From JAXJQF01 sp036311285 (GTDB lineage: Bacteria > Pseudomonadota > Gammaproteobacteria > Enterobacterales > Succinivibrionaceae): a DNA stretch of 23,314 nt. Within the stretch, counting starts at the first letter, position 1. Every line of letters starts with the position of its first letter. Shown here piece by piece: positions 6,908-15,353 of the stretch. The translations under genes were made by a program, and so were the position numbers. Location: NCBI GenBank assembly GCA_036311285.1, contig JAXJQF010000029.1:1-23314 (forward strand), written 5' to 3'. Below the pieces are notes generated by a model. That model was not told the DNA's origin and did no database searches. It was given only the letters and a program-made list of their open reading frames with translations.

Positions 6908-8191
6908 AATTTATCAGATTTAAAATTAAAGGCTACGCAAGAACTAGTAACAATAGCTGAAGAACTAGGTCTTGAAGGTATCGGCCGTCATTCTAGAAAA
7001 GATATTATCTACAATATCTTAAAAGCAACCGCAAAGAAAGGTGAAGACATATACAGTGAAGGCGTACTTCAAATTCTACCTGACGGTTTTGGTTTTCTTC
7101 GCAGTCCCGAATGTTCTTATTTACCAGGCCCAGATGATATTTATGTATCTCAAAACCAAATTCGTAAATTAAACCTTCGTACAGGCGACACAATCAGCTG
7201 TAAAATCCGTCCTCCAAAATCAGATAACGAAAAGTACTTCGCTCTATTAAAAGTTGACACAATCAATTTTGAAGAACCTTCCGCTAACAAACATAAAATT
7301 CTTTTTGAAAACTTAACTCCTCTTCATCCAAATGAAAGAATGAGATTAGAAAGAGGTAATGGCTCTACAGAAGATATTACAGCAAGAGTTATCGACTTAT
7401 TAAGTCCAATCGGGAAAGGTCAACGTGGTCTAATCGTTGCTCCGCCAAAAGCTGGTAAAACTATGCTTTTACAAAACCTTGCTCAAAATATTCATGCGAA
7501 TAATCCAGAATGTCATTTAATTGTATTACTTATAGACGAACGTCCTGAAGAAGTAACAGAAATGCAACGTTTAGTACACGGTGAAGTAGTTGCTTCAACA
7601 TTCGACGAACCACCTACACGTCACGTTCAAGTAGCTCAAATGGTTATTGAAAAAGCTAAGAGATTAGTAGAACACAAACAAGATGTTGTAATCCTATTAG
7701 ACTCTATTACTCGTTTAGCAAGAGCATATAACACAGTTATTCCTTCATCAGGTAAGGTATTAACAGGTGGTATTGATGCAAACGCACTACAAGGTCCTAA
7801 GGGTATCTTCGGTGCTGCGCGTAACATAGAAGAAGGTGGTTCTTTAACAATCATTGGTACAGCGTTAGTTGAAACAGGTTCTAAGATGGACGATGTTATC
7901 TATGAAGAATTTAAGGGTACTGGTAACATGGAACTCCACCTATGTCGTAAGCTTGCTGAAAAGAAGATCTTCCCTGCTATCAGCATTAATCGTTCAAGTA
8001 CAAGACATGATGAATTGTTAACAACTCAAGATGAATTAACAAAGATGTGGATAATCCGAAAGTTTATCAACAGTATGGATAATAATGAAAATAATCCAAA
8101 TGTAGATGAAACTTCAGGAACAGAATTCTTAATCGAACGCTTATCAAGAACTAAGACTAATAACGAATTCTTCGAAAGCATGAAGAAATAA
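6905..8191 (+). CDS. rho: transcription termination factor Rho
   Basis: A 428-residue hexameric RNA helicase that releases RNA polymerase from untranslated transcripts. An N-terminal helical Rho_N segment (about 1-45) is followed by the cold-shock-like RNA-binding domain with the RNP motif GFGFLR (61-66) and DDIYVS. Next comes the ATPase domain: Walker A APPKAGKT (179-186), the DERPEE motif (211-216), Walker B VVILLDS (Asp266), the Q-loop region SSGKVLTGG and the R-loop region with FGAARNIEEGG. The E. coli protein is 419 residues; the 9 extra residues sit in one Asp/Asn-rich insertion near the C-terminus (after RKFIN, before EFLIERL). It is transcribed alone from a long leader and ends at a strong hairpin that faces icd. 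Confidence 0.97.
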   Translation: MNLSDLKLKATQELVTIAEELGLEGIGRHSRKDIIYNILKATAKKGEDIYSEGVLQILPDGFGFLRSPECSYLPGPDDIYVSQNQIRKLNLRTGDTISCKIRPPKSDNEKYFALLKVDTINFEEPSANKHKILFENLTPLHPNERMRLERGNGSTEDITARVIDLLSPIGKGQRGLIVAPPKAGKTMLLQNLAQNIHANNPECHLIVLLIDERPEEVTEMQRLVHGEVVASTFDEPPTRHVQVAQMVIEKAKRLVEHKQDVVILLDSITRLARAYNTVIPSSGKVLTGGIDANALQGPKGIFGAARNIEEGGSLTIIGTALVETGSKMDDVIYEEFKGTGNMELHLCRKLAEKKIFPAISINRSSTRHDELLTTQDELTKMWIIRKFINSMDNNENNPNVDETSGTEFLIERLSRTKTNNEFFESMKK

Positions 8192-8236
8192 GACTGTTCT
8201 AAAAAACATTCATTTAGATTCAGACAAATTAAAAAA

Positions 8237-8267
8237 CAGAAAGGAAGTTTAAAAAACTTCCTTTTTT
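8237..8267 (+). terminator. intrinsic terminator of rho
   Basis: AAGGAAGTTT (8241-8250) and AAACTTCCTT (8254-8263) form a 10-bp stem with an AAA loop. It is preceded by A residues, followed by a T-run, and flanked by ACAG/CTGT that can extend it. It lies about 45 bases after the rho stop. Confidence 0.85.
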
Positions 8268-8302
8268 ACTGTTCCAATAAAATATTAACAAGTAAGATAA
8301 AA

Positions 8303-8329
8303 AATCTCACTACCTAAAATAGTGAGATT
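8303..8329 (-). terminator. intrinsic terminator of icd
   Basis: AATCTCACTA (8303-8312) and TAGTGAGATT (8320-8329) pair perfectly with a 7-base loop. On the minus strand the stem is followed by TTTTTATCTT. It lies 37 bases beyond the icd stop, back to back with the rho terminator. Confidence 0.85.
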
Positions 8330-8365
8330 GAATAAATTATATGTTCTTTGTACTAGTATGACTAA

Positions 8366-9616
8366 TTACATATTTGCAACGATATCGTCAGCAAATTCAT
8401 CAGTTGAACGTAATACAGCATTTTCCATTTGAGAATAGAAATCAACTGTTACTGTCTTCTTGCTGATAGCATTTTCCATACCACTTACAATTAAATCAGC
8501 TGCCTCGAACCAACCGATGTGACGTAATAACATTTCAGCAGAAAGGATGATTGAACCAGGGTTAGCCTTCTTTAATCCAGCTAAAGTTGGAGCAGTACCG
8601 TGTGTTGCTTCGAATAACGCAACGCCTGTACCTATGTTTGCACCTGGAGCAATCCCGATACCACCTACTTGAGCAGCTAAAGCATCAGAAATGTAATCAC
8701 CGTTTAAGTTCATAGCACAAACTACGTCATAACTTTCTGGGTATAATAAAATGTTTTGTAAAAATGCATCAGCGATACAATCCTTAACCACAATTGACTT
8801 ACCATTGTTAGGATTTTCAAAGCTTACAACACCTTTTTCGTCCTTTGTTGCTCCAAATTGCTTTTCTGCATATTCGTAGCCCCACTTCTTGAACGCACCT
8901 TCTGTAAACTTCATAATGTTGCCCTTATGTACAATTGTTACAGAGCTACGGTCATTATCGATTGCATATTGGAATGCAGCACCGATTAATCTTTCAGAAC
9001 CAGCCTTTGACATTGGTTTAACACCAATACCACACATATCTGTAAATCTAATCTTGTTAACGTTCATTTCAGTTGTTAAGAATTCTATAACCTTCTTAGC
9101 ACCTTCTGAATCTGCTTCCCATTCGATACCAGCATAAATATCTTCAGCGTTTTCTCTGAAGATTACCATATCTGTCTTTTCTGGATGCTTAACAGGACTA
9201 GGAACGCCATTAAAATAACGAACAGGTCTTAAACAAATATATAAATCCAAAGTTTGACGTAACGATACGTTTAATGAACGGATACCACCGCCAACTGGAG
9301 TTGTTAAAGGTCCCTTGATTGCAACACAATAATCTTTAATAAAATCGTAAGTTTCTTCAGGTAACCAAACGTTTTCACCATAAACCTTTGTTGACTTTTC
9401 ACCAGCATAGATTTCCATCCATTTGATTTCTCTTTCGCCATTGTATGCCTTTGCAACTGCTGCATTTACAACCTTTAACATTGCAGGTGTAACATCCGCA
9501 CCGATACCATCACCTTCAATATAAGGGATAATAGGATTGTTTGGAACTGTTAAAACACCTTCTGCATTCGCAGTAATCTTAGCACCATCTTGTGGAACAA
9601 CAACTTTAGATACCAT
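8366..9616 (-). CDS. icd: isocitrate dehydrogenase, probably with altered coenzyme preference
   Basis: A 416-residue homodimeric-type isocitrate dehydrogenase, converting isocitrate to 2-oxoglutarate and CO2 in the TCA cycle. It is the same length as E. coli Icd. The ATG at 9614-9616 follows AGAGGACGAT and starts MVSKVVVP, matching the family start; an upstream in-frame start would add 22 AT-encoded residues and is rejected. The substrate loop GGGIRSLNVSLRQ keeps the phosphorylatable Ser113 position and the isocitrate arginines. The coenzyme pocket differs: where E. coli has Lys344, Tyr345, Val351, Tyr391 and Arg395, this protein has Thr, Leu, Ala, Val and Ser (HGTAPTLAG, KKANPGS, TVTVDFYSQM). 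Those E. coli residues select NADP, so NAD use is likely, although the Asp often found at 344 in NAD enzymes is absent. It is monocistronic and divergent from nudJ. Confidence 0.95.
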   Translation of the reverse strand: MVSKVVVPQDGAKITANAEGVLTVPNNPIIPYIEGDGIGADVTPAMLKVVNAAVAKAYNGEREIKWMEIYAGEKSTKVYGENVWLPEETYDFIKDYCVAIKGPLTTPVGGGIRSLNVSLRQTLDLYICLRPVRYFNGVPSPVKHPEKTDMVIFRENAEDIYAGIEWEADSEGAKKVIEFLTTEMNVNKIRFTDMCGIGVKPMSKAGSERLIGAAFQYAIDNDRSSVTIVHKGNIMKFTEGAFKKWGYEYAEKQFGATKDEKGVVSFENPNNGKSIVVKDCIADAFLQNILLYPESYDVVCAMNLNGDYISDALAAQVGGIGIAPGANIGTGVALFEATHGTAPTLAGLKKANPGSIILSAEMLLRHIGWFEAADLIVSGMENAISKKTVTVDFYSQMENAVLRSTDEFADDIVANM

Positions 9617-9737
9617 ATCGTCCTCTAAATCATAAATAATATTTAAAAAAAAATTCTGTCGTATATAATAATACAAAATCAAAAAATTGATAACTTAAAT
9701 ATTTGTAAGTAAACAAATATCAACACTATAAACAATT

Positions 9738-9757
9738 GTCAATAAATCTCTATTGAC
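9738..9757 (+). promoter_or_regulatory. small hairpin before nudJ
   Basis: GTCAATA (9738-9744) and TATTGAC (9751-9757) pair with a 6-base loop, directly before the TGTGGA ribosome-binding region of nudJ, in the 155-bp divergent gap with icd. It could be an operator or a 5' mRNA stem. No known regulator site is matched. Confidence 0.25.
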
Positions 9758-9771
9758 TGTGGAATATTAAA

Positions 9772-10233
9772 ATGGCAGAAAGATTTAGACCATATGTTAC
9801 TGTTGCAGCAATTGTAGAATGCAGAAACAAATACCTATTAGTTAGTGAATACGACGAAGCTCCTACTCCAGTTTATGGTCAAGTAGCTGGACACCTAGAA
9901 GCAAATGAAGATTTAATTGAAGGAATAAAAAGAGAACTTTTAGAAGAAGCAGGAATATCAAACGATCCTGACTATCTTGTTGGTATCTATACATACGTAA
10001 AGGACAATGAAACAATACAAAGATATTGTTTCTATTTAAAGGACGATTCTTTACCAGAAGAATTAACTCCTAGCGATCCTGATCAAGACATTATTAGTGC
10101 AAAATGGTACACAAAGGAAGAAGTTGAAGCTCTTCAGCCTCACTACAGAACAAGACTGGTTAAGAAATGTTTTGATGATTTCTTCAAAGGAAAGAAATTC
10201 TCATTAGATTTGTTGGATACTATTAGACCATAG
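9772..10233 (+). CDS. nudJ: NudJ-type Nudix phosphatase
   Basis: A 153-residue Nudix hydrolase, the same length as E. coli NudJ, which removes phosphates from thiamine pyrophosphate precursors and nucleoside di/triphosphates. The protein starts ERFRPYVTVAAIV, the usual NudJ beginning. It carries a complete Nudix box from Gly40 to Ile62 (GHLEAN, then E46, then REL with EEAGI), with the metal-binding Glu residues present. It lies immediately upstream of mnmA, as in E. coli, which supports the assignment over other Nudix families. Its own terminator at 10287-10329 and a promoter before mnmA suggest that the two are not strictly cotranscribed here. It is cytosolic, with no unusual features. Confidence 0.9.
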   Translation: MAERFRPYVTVAAIVECRNKYLLVSEYDEAPTPVYGQVAGHLEANEDLIEGIKRELLEEAGISNDPDYLVGIYTYVKDNETIQRYCFYLKDDSLPEELTPSDPDQDIISAKWYTKEEVEALQPHYRTRLVKKCFDDFFKGKKFSLDLLDTIRP

Positions 10234-10286
10234 TCGACTCATAATCACTTCTAATGATAAACAAACATTATTTTTAACAATTATAT

Positions 10287-10329
10287 AAGCTCATAACGAA
10301 AGTTTTTATCTTTCAATCATGAGCTTTTT
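10287..10329 (+). terminator. intrinsic terminator of nudJ
   Basis: AAGCTCAT (10287-10294) and ATGAGCTT (10319-10326) form the outer stem, with GAAAG/CTTTC pairing inside, followed by more T residues. It lies 54 bases after the nudJ stop. Confidence 0.7.
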
Positions 10330-10479
10330 CATTTGTACAAATATACAAAACACTTGTTATACAAAATCCTATCTATACCTGTAATCAAAACACACTCAAA
10401 TATCTAATCTCCAAACATTGAGTCTAATAATTCTCATACTTTCTTTTATCTTATACAATTGTTAATCAAATCACAAAAC

Positions 10480-10508
10480 ATGACTTTTATCATATTTTGT
10501 CATATAAT
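10480..10508 (+). promoter_or_regulatory. probable sigma-70 promoter of the mnmA-hflD-purB cluster
   Basis: ATGACT (10480-10485) and a perfect TATAAT (10503-10508) are separated by 17 bases, about 30 bases before the mnmA start. The -35 matches the core TGAC of TTGACA. Confidence 0.5.
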
Positions 10509-10539
10509 TAACATATTCTATTACTAAGTGAGAACAGGT

Positions 10540-11628
10540 ATGTCTGCAAAAAGAGTTGTAGTTGGAATGTCTGGTGGTGTTGATTCATCAGTATCTGCTT
10601 ATTTATTAAAACAACAAGGCTATGAAGTTATTGGTCTTTTCATGAAAAATTGGGAAGAAGATGATACCGATTCATATTGTTCAGCTGCTATAGATTTAGC
10701 AGATGCTAGATCTGTTGCTGACAAGATAGGTATCGAATTAAAAACAATTAACTTCGCTGCAGAATATTGGGACAGAGTATTTGAAAACTTCCTATCTGAA
10801 TATAAAGCAGGTCGTACACCAAATCCAGATATCCTATGTAATAAAGAAATAAAATTCAAAGCATTTTTAGACTACGCTTTAGAAGACTTAAATGCAGACT
10901 TTATGGCAACTGGTCATTATGTTAGAAGAACATTTGATGAGAAACCTAAGCTATTAAGAGGTACAGATCCTAACAAAGACCAAAGCTACTTCCTATACAC
11001 CCTTGGCTACGAACAAGTTAGCAAATCCTTATTTCCTGTTGGTGATATCTTAAAGCCTGAAGTTAGAAGAATAGCAACTGAATTAGGTTTAACTACGGCA
11101 ACAAAAAAAGATTCAACTGGTATCTGCTTTATCGGTGAAAAAAGATTTAAAGAATTTTTAAATAGATTTCTACCTGCTCAAAGAGGAAATATTGAAACTG
11201 TTGATGGTAAAGTTATCGGCAAACACGATGGCTTAATGTACCATACCTTAGGTCAAAGAAAGGGATTAGGTATCGGTGGATTAAAAGACGCAAGTGTTGA
11301 CCCATGGTATGTTGTTGATAAAGATTTAGAAAGAAACGTTTTAATTGTTGCCCAAGGTGCAAACCACCCTAGACTTATGTCTAAGGGCTTGATTGCAACA
11401 AACCTTTGTTTCAATGACAGAGAACCGTTCAAAGCAAGAAAATGCACTGTTAAAACAAGATACCGCCAGAGCGATATTCCATGCTTTGCAGAACAAATAG
11501 ATGATGATAAAATTAGAATTATCTTTGATGAAAATGTAGCTGCAGTGACACCTGGTCAAAGTGCTGTGCTCTATGACAATGAAATTTGTCTTGGTGGTGG
11601 TATAATAGAAGAACGTATCGTACCTTAA
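10540..11628 (+). CDS. mnmA: tRNA-specific 2-thiouridylase MnmA
   Basis: Installs the 2-thio group on wobble uridine 34 of Lys, Glu and Gln tRNAs, using sulfur relayed from IscS through the Tus proteins. The product has 362 residues (E. coli 368). It has the ATP-pyrophosphatase P-loop SGGVDSS near residues 11-17, the catalytic Cys100 in DILCNKEIKF and the partner Cys196 in STGICFIGE. It also has the PNPDILCN tRNA-binding region and the C-terminal CTVKTRYRQ and PGQSAV motifs. The start is taken as the ATG at 10540 (MSAKRVVVGMSGG), which matches the family; a GTG 12 bases upstream has no ribosome-binding site, but the ATG is also only modestly served (GAGAACAGGT). It is followed after 19 bases by hflD. 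Confidence 0.96.
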   Translation: MSAKRVVVGMSGGVDSSVSAYLLKQQGYEVIGLFMKNWEEDDTDSYCSAAIDLADARSVADKIGIELKTINFAAEYWDRVFENFLSEYKAGRTPNPDILCNKEIKFKAFLDYALEDLNADFMATGHYVRRTFDEKPKLLRGTDPNKDQSYFLYTLGYEQVSKSLFPVGDILKPEVRRIATELGLTTATKKDSTGICFIGEKRFKEFLNRFLPAQRGNIETVDGKVIGKHDGLMYHTLGQRKGLGIGGLKDASVDPWYVVDKDLERNVLIVAQGANHPRLMSKGLIATNLCFNDREPFKARKCTVKTRYRQSDIPCFAEQIDDDKIRIIFDENVAAVTPGQSAVLYDNEICLGGGIIEERIVP

Positions 11629-11647
11629 TAATCATAAGGAAGAGTAA

Positions 11648-12310
11648 ATGCCTAACGATTTTATTCAACAATCTACTGCTTTAGCTGCAGTATTTCAAGG
11701 AGCATACCTAGTTCAACAGCTTGCTAGAACTGGGGATTGTGATCAGGATGCTTTAAGATTATTAATAAAATCCCTAGCTATCGATACTCCTAATAACGTA
11801 CAAGACATGTATCCAGAAAAAAGTTTAACCTTAGGATACAAAGCTATAATCAATTGTATTAACTATAAGACAGATGATAATACGGCTACCACAATCTCTG
11901 AAAAAACCAAGCGTTCATTAGAAGTTATTAAGTATGTATACTCATTTATAGTTATCGAAAAGCAAATTCGTAAAAACACTGAATTAATGAACGCTATTTC
12001 AAACGATATTGAAAACGTTAAAAACTTCGCTAGACAAAACAATAAACTTGTTCTAGACGAAGAAGTATTACAAAGACTTGCTGACATATATATAAGCAAG
12101 ATTAGTAATAGCCAGAATTTCAAAATTTTAATTTTTGGCAGCAAATTGTATTTATCACAAGAACATATTCAAGCCAAAATTAGAAGTATTATTTTAGCTG
12201 CACTTAGAGCTACATCTATATGGCGTTCTAATGGTGGCAACAGATTAAAATTATATTTTCAACGCAAAAAGCTATTGAGCTATTGCTCTAATATCCTTAA
12301 GCGTTGCTAA
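11648..12310 (+). CDS. hflD: HflD homologue, helical peripheral membrane protein
   Basis: A 220-residue all-helical protein matching HflD (213 in E. coli), known there as a membrane-associated protein that counters phage lambda CII. Its normal cellular role is less clear but it is almost always encoded between mnmA and purB. Recognisable parts are TALAAVFQGAYLVQQLA near the N-terminus, the helix with VIEKQIRKN, ADIYISKIS, and the C-terminal block QAKIRSIILAALRA followed by GGNRLKLYFQRK. It begins with AAGGAAGAGTAA-ATG. There is no signal or transmembrane segment. It is coupled to mnmA (19-base gap) and purB (36-base gap). Confidence 0.92.
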   Translation: MPNDFIQQSTALAAVFQGAYLVQQLARTGDCDQDALRLLIKSLAIDTPNNVQDMYPEKSLTLGYKAIINCINYKTDDNTATTISEKTKRSLEVIKYVYSFIVIEKQIRKNTELMNAISNDIENVKNFARQNNKLVLDEEVLQRLADIYISKISNSQNFKILIFGSKLYLSQEHIQAKIRSIILAALRATSIWRSNGGNRLKLYFQRKKLLSYCSNILKRC

Positions 12311-12346
12311 TTTCCTATCTATTTTATAACGGAGCTTTTTTAAAAA

Positions 12347-13720
12347 ATGGAATTAGATTTATCAACATTAACTGCGATATCTCCAATTGATGGAAGATAT
12401 GCTAGCAAGTGTTCTGATTTACGTAGTATTTTCTCAGAATTTGGTTTAATGCGTTTCCGTGTTGCTGTAGAAGTAGCTTGGTTAAAGAAATTAGCTGCTA
12501 CTCCAGAAATCAAGGAAGTTCCAGCTTTTAGCCAAGCTTCTATCGATTATTTAGATAGTATTGTTAATAACTTTAACATTGAAGATGCAAAAGCAATCAA
12601 AGCACACGAAAGTGTTACTAACCACGATGTTAAGGCTGTTGAATATTTCTTAAAGGATAAAGCTGCTCAAGTTCCTGAAATCAATGCGGTTAAAGAATTT
12701 ATCCACTTTGCATGTACATCAGAAGATATTAATAACAACTCTCATGCGTTAATGTTAAACACTGCACGTAAAGAAATCATTGAACCATTATTCAATGAAT
12801 TAATCGACGCAATTGCCGAATTAGCTAAAAAGCACGCTGCAGATCCTATGATGTCAAGAACTCACGGTCAACCAGCTTCTCCTACTACATTAGGTAAAGA
12901 AATGGCTAACGTTGTTTACCGTTTACGTCGCCAATTAAAGCAAATTATGGACGTTGAAATTTTAGGTAAAATTAATGGGGCTGTAGGTAACTACAACGCT
13001 CACTTAAGTGCTTACCCTGATGTTGATTGGAAGCAATTTAGTAAAGAATTTGTTGAAAGCTTAGGCTACACTTGGAATCCATACACTATTCAAATCGAGC
13101 CACACGATTACATCGCGGAATTATTCGATGCAATTGCTCGTTTCAACACAATTTTATTAGACTTCAACCGTGATATCTGGGGTTATATCTGCTTAGGCAT
13201 CTTCAAGCAACGCACTATTGCAGGTGAAGTTGGTTCATCAACTATGCCACACAAGGTTAACCCTATTGACTTTGAAAACTCTGAAGGTAACATTGGTATT
13301 GCAAACGCAATCTTCGGTCACCTAGCATCAAAGTTACCAGTTAGCCGTTGGCAAAGAGACTTAACAGACTCTACAGTTTTAAGAAACTTAGGTGTAGCGG
13401 TTGGTTATACAGAAATTGCTGTTAAGTCTACATTAAAGGGTATCAGCAAACTAGAAGCTAATGTTCAACACATGAGTGATGAATTAGATCAAAACTGGGA
13501 AGTGCTAGCTGAACCATATCAAACAGTTATGCGCAGATACGGTGTTGATAAGCCATACGAAAAGTTAAAGGCTTTAACTAGAGGTCAACGTGTAAATAGA
13601 GAAATTATGTTAGAATTTATCGATACACTTGAAATCCCTGAAGAAGCTAAAGAAAGCTTAAGACAATTAACTCCACAAAACTACATTGGTAGAGCTTGTG
13701 AATTTGCAAATGAAATCTAA
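12347..13720 (+). CDS. purB: adenylosuccinate lyase
   Basis: A 457-residue enzyme of purine synthesis that splits SAICAR to AICAR plus fumarate, and adenylosuccinate to AMP plus fumarate. It follows E. coli PurB (456) closely: the N-terminal LTAISPIDGRYAS, the catalytic His region SRTHGQPASPT (His173), and the fumarase/aspartase superfamily signature GSSTMPHKVNP (295-305) with the mobile catalytic Ser. GGAG lies 12 bases before the ATG, a rather long spacing. It is the last gene of the cluster and is closed by a terminator about 50 bases downstream. No departures from the family are seen. Confidence 0.97.
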   Translation: MELDLSTLTAISPIDGRYASKCSDLRSIFSEFGLMRFRVAVEVAWLKKLAATPEIKEVPAFSQASIDYLDSIVNNFNIEDAKAIKAHESVTNHDVKAVEYFLKDKAAQVPEINAVKEFIHFACTSEDINNNSHALMLNTARKEIIEPLFNELIDAIAELAKKHAADPMMSRTHGQPASPTTLGKEMANVVYRLRRQLKQIMDVEILGKINGAVGNYNAHLSAYPDVDWKQFSKEFVESLGYTWNPYTIQIEPHDYIAELFDAIARFNTILLDFNRDIWGYICLGIFKQRTIAGEVGSSTMPHKVNPIDFENSEGNIGIANAIFGHLASKLPVSRWQRDLTDSTVLRNLGVAVGYTEIAVKSTLKGISKLEANVQHMSDELDQNWEVLAEPYQTVMRRYGVDKPYEKLKALTRGQRVNREIMLEFIDTLEIPEEAKESLRQLTPQNYIGRACEFANEI

Positions 13721-13769
13721 TTATTGATTTGAAATTTAGGTTAATAAAAGCTTAACTTTATGTTACAAG

Positions 13770-13803
13770 ACAAAAGACCTGCGATTAAAGTAGGTCTTTT
13801 TGT
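13770..13803 (+). terminator. intrinsic terminator of the mnmA-hflD-purB cluster
   Basis: AAAAGACCT (13772-13780) and AGGTCTTTT (13792-13800) form a 9-bp stem with an 11-base loop and a following T-run. Confidence 0.85.
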
Positions 13804-13877
13804 TTATTTTATGTAGTTTCAATCTAAAAATTTACTTACATTTTTAACAATGATGATTTTTTTTGAAATTATTATTG

Positions 13878-13883
13878 TATAAT
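13878..13883 (+). promoter_or_regulatory. likely -10 box of corA
   Basis: A perfect TATAAT lies 39 bases before the corA ATG. There is no good -35 at 17 bases (the region is a T-run), so the promoter is provisional. Confidence 0.35.
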
Positions 13884-13922
13884 GATTTCAGTATTAATTT
13901 GATAGGTATATGGAGGTGTTAC

Positions 13923-14882
13923 ATGATTAGAGCATATATTCTAAATAACCAAACATTAACACCAAAAATACTTGAAGCCAATAGTCCAATCCCTGAAAAT
14001 ACTTTATGGATCGATATAGAAGAACCAACCGAAGATGAACACGATTGGATGCAACACCTTTTCAAGGAAGAAGTTCCTGAAGAGGATGATATTGATGAAA
14101 TCGAATCATCATCACGTTACTATACCGACACCGACGGTATACACATAACTTGTTTGTTCACAAGAAGAAAATGTCGTGACACTGAAGCTACAAACGTACA
14201 ATTTACATTACACGGAAATATGTTAATCACATTCCGTGAAAGTGATGTTAGTATTATTCGTATCCTTCGTCACTACTTAAAGCACGATATTTTAGAAGAA
14301 CCGCTTCGCACCAATATCGATATATTCCTAGAAATTCAGAACATCCTAATCGATTCATTATCAGATGATATCGAGGACTCATATACAACCTTGGAACAAT
14401 CTAGTGATAATATTTTATCTGATGAAGATGGAAAAATTAAAGAATTATTAGAAGTTTTAAAATTCCAGGAAAATACAATTTCACAGATTCGACAAAATCT
14501 ATTCGATGCCAGAAATGCAGTAAGATACCTAAGAAAAAGTACCTTCAATAGACTAAATCCTAATCAAATAGCAACTATTGATAGAGTTCTTAACGACATC
14601 GAATCTATCTTGCCGCATACTCAATTTATATTCGATAAGATAAACTTCCAATTACAAACAGCTATGTCATACACTAATCATACACAGAACAAGATTATTA
14701 AAATCTTCTCTGTGGCAGCTGTAGTATTCATGCCTCCTACTCTTATCGCAAGTGTTTATGGTATGAACTTTAATATTATGCCTGAACTTCAATGGAAGTA
14801 TGGTTATCTATTTGCAATCATACTTATGTTCTTATCGGCTCTACTAACCTATATTGTATTTAAGTACAAGAAGTGGTTATAA
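13923..14882 (+). CDS. corA: CorA magnesium/cobalt transporter
   Basis: A 319-residue pentameric inner-membrane channel for Mg2+ (also Co2+ and Ni2+); E. coli CorA is 316. The large cytoplasmic domain begins MIRAYILNN and includes LWIDIEEPTEDE and the long stalk helix. The two C-terminal membrane helices flank the signature YGMNF (GMN at 280-282) and MPEL, and the protein ends in a basic tail (KYKKWL). The ATG at 13923 is chosen because TGGAGGTGTTAC precedes it; an upstream start at 13863 would add 20 residues with no homology and overlap the -10 box. It is a single gene with no clear terminator. Confidence 0.96.
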   Translation: MIRAYILNNQTLTPKILEANSPIPENTLWIDIEEPTEDEHDWMQHLFKEEVPEEDDIDEIESSSRYYTDTDGIHITCLFTRRKCRDTEATNVQFTLHGNMLITFRESDVSIIRILRHYLKHDILEEPLRTNIDIFLEIQNILIDSLSDDIEDSYTTLEQSSDNILSDEDGKIKELLEVLKFQENTISQIRQNLFDARNAVRYLRKSTFNRLNPNQIATIDRVLNDIESILPHTQFIFDKINFQLQTAMSYTNHTQNKIIKIFSVAAVVFMPPTLIASVYGMNFNIMPELQWKYGYLFAIILMFLSALLTYIVFKYKKWL

Positions 14883-15353
14883 GGAATATTTTTATTCATA
14901 CTAGTTAAACCAAATTAGTACTAGTAGATTTAACACTATCAATACAAAACTAAATTCGAAGATAATTTTATAAGTATATAAAATTAGTCTTTTATTAACC
15001 ATTCTCTATAAAATCTCGAAATTTGTTAATAAATAAATCAAAAAAAATTAATAAACATGACTTTTTAATATTTTATTATCTTTTTGTGATATATAAGATA
15101 ATATCAAACAAAAAAAAATAATAATATATAATAATGGATTACAATTTCATGATTATTCTAATCAAACAATTGTATTTAATTTAAAAGAACATTTTAATAT
15201 AACAATAATTACTATAAAAATAGCTAAAATCTAAAAGAAAAATAACAAATAATAAGTAATATAATAAGTAATATAAATATAAAATAACAATTAACAACTT
15301 CTCAAGAATAGAACCATTTATATTTGCAACAATGTTTATAATTAGGCACACAA
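14883..15353. other. 470-bp very AT-rich gap between corA and the GGDEF-like gene
   Basis: No gene is seen. It contains the inverted repeat TACTAGT/ACTAGTA near 14900-14930, without a T-tail, and homopolymer A runs near 15110-15120. It also contains a perfect tandem copy of the 12-mer AATAAGTAATAT at 15251-15274. The gap must carry the promoter of the following gene, but no single -35/-10 pair stands out in such AT-rich DNA. Confidence 0.4.
15251..15274 (+). repeat. 12-bp tandem repeat, two copies
   Basis: AATAAGTAATAT occurs twice in direct succession (15251-15262 and 15263-15274), about 80 bases before the GGDEF-like gene. Only two units, AT-only apart from one G per unit; it could be chance or a variable spacer. 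Confidence 0.4.

Noticed and set aside
9685..9720. Possible FNR-type site (TTGAT with a partial second half) in the icd-nudJ gap
   Set aside because: The second half site does not match ATCAA, and AT-rich sequence gives such half sites by chance.
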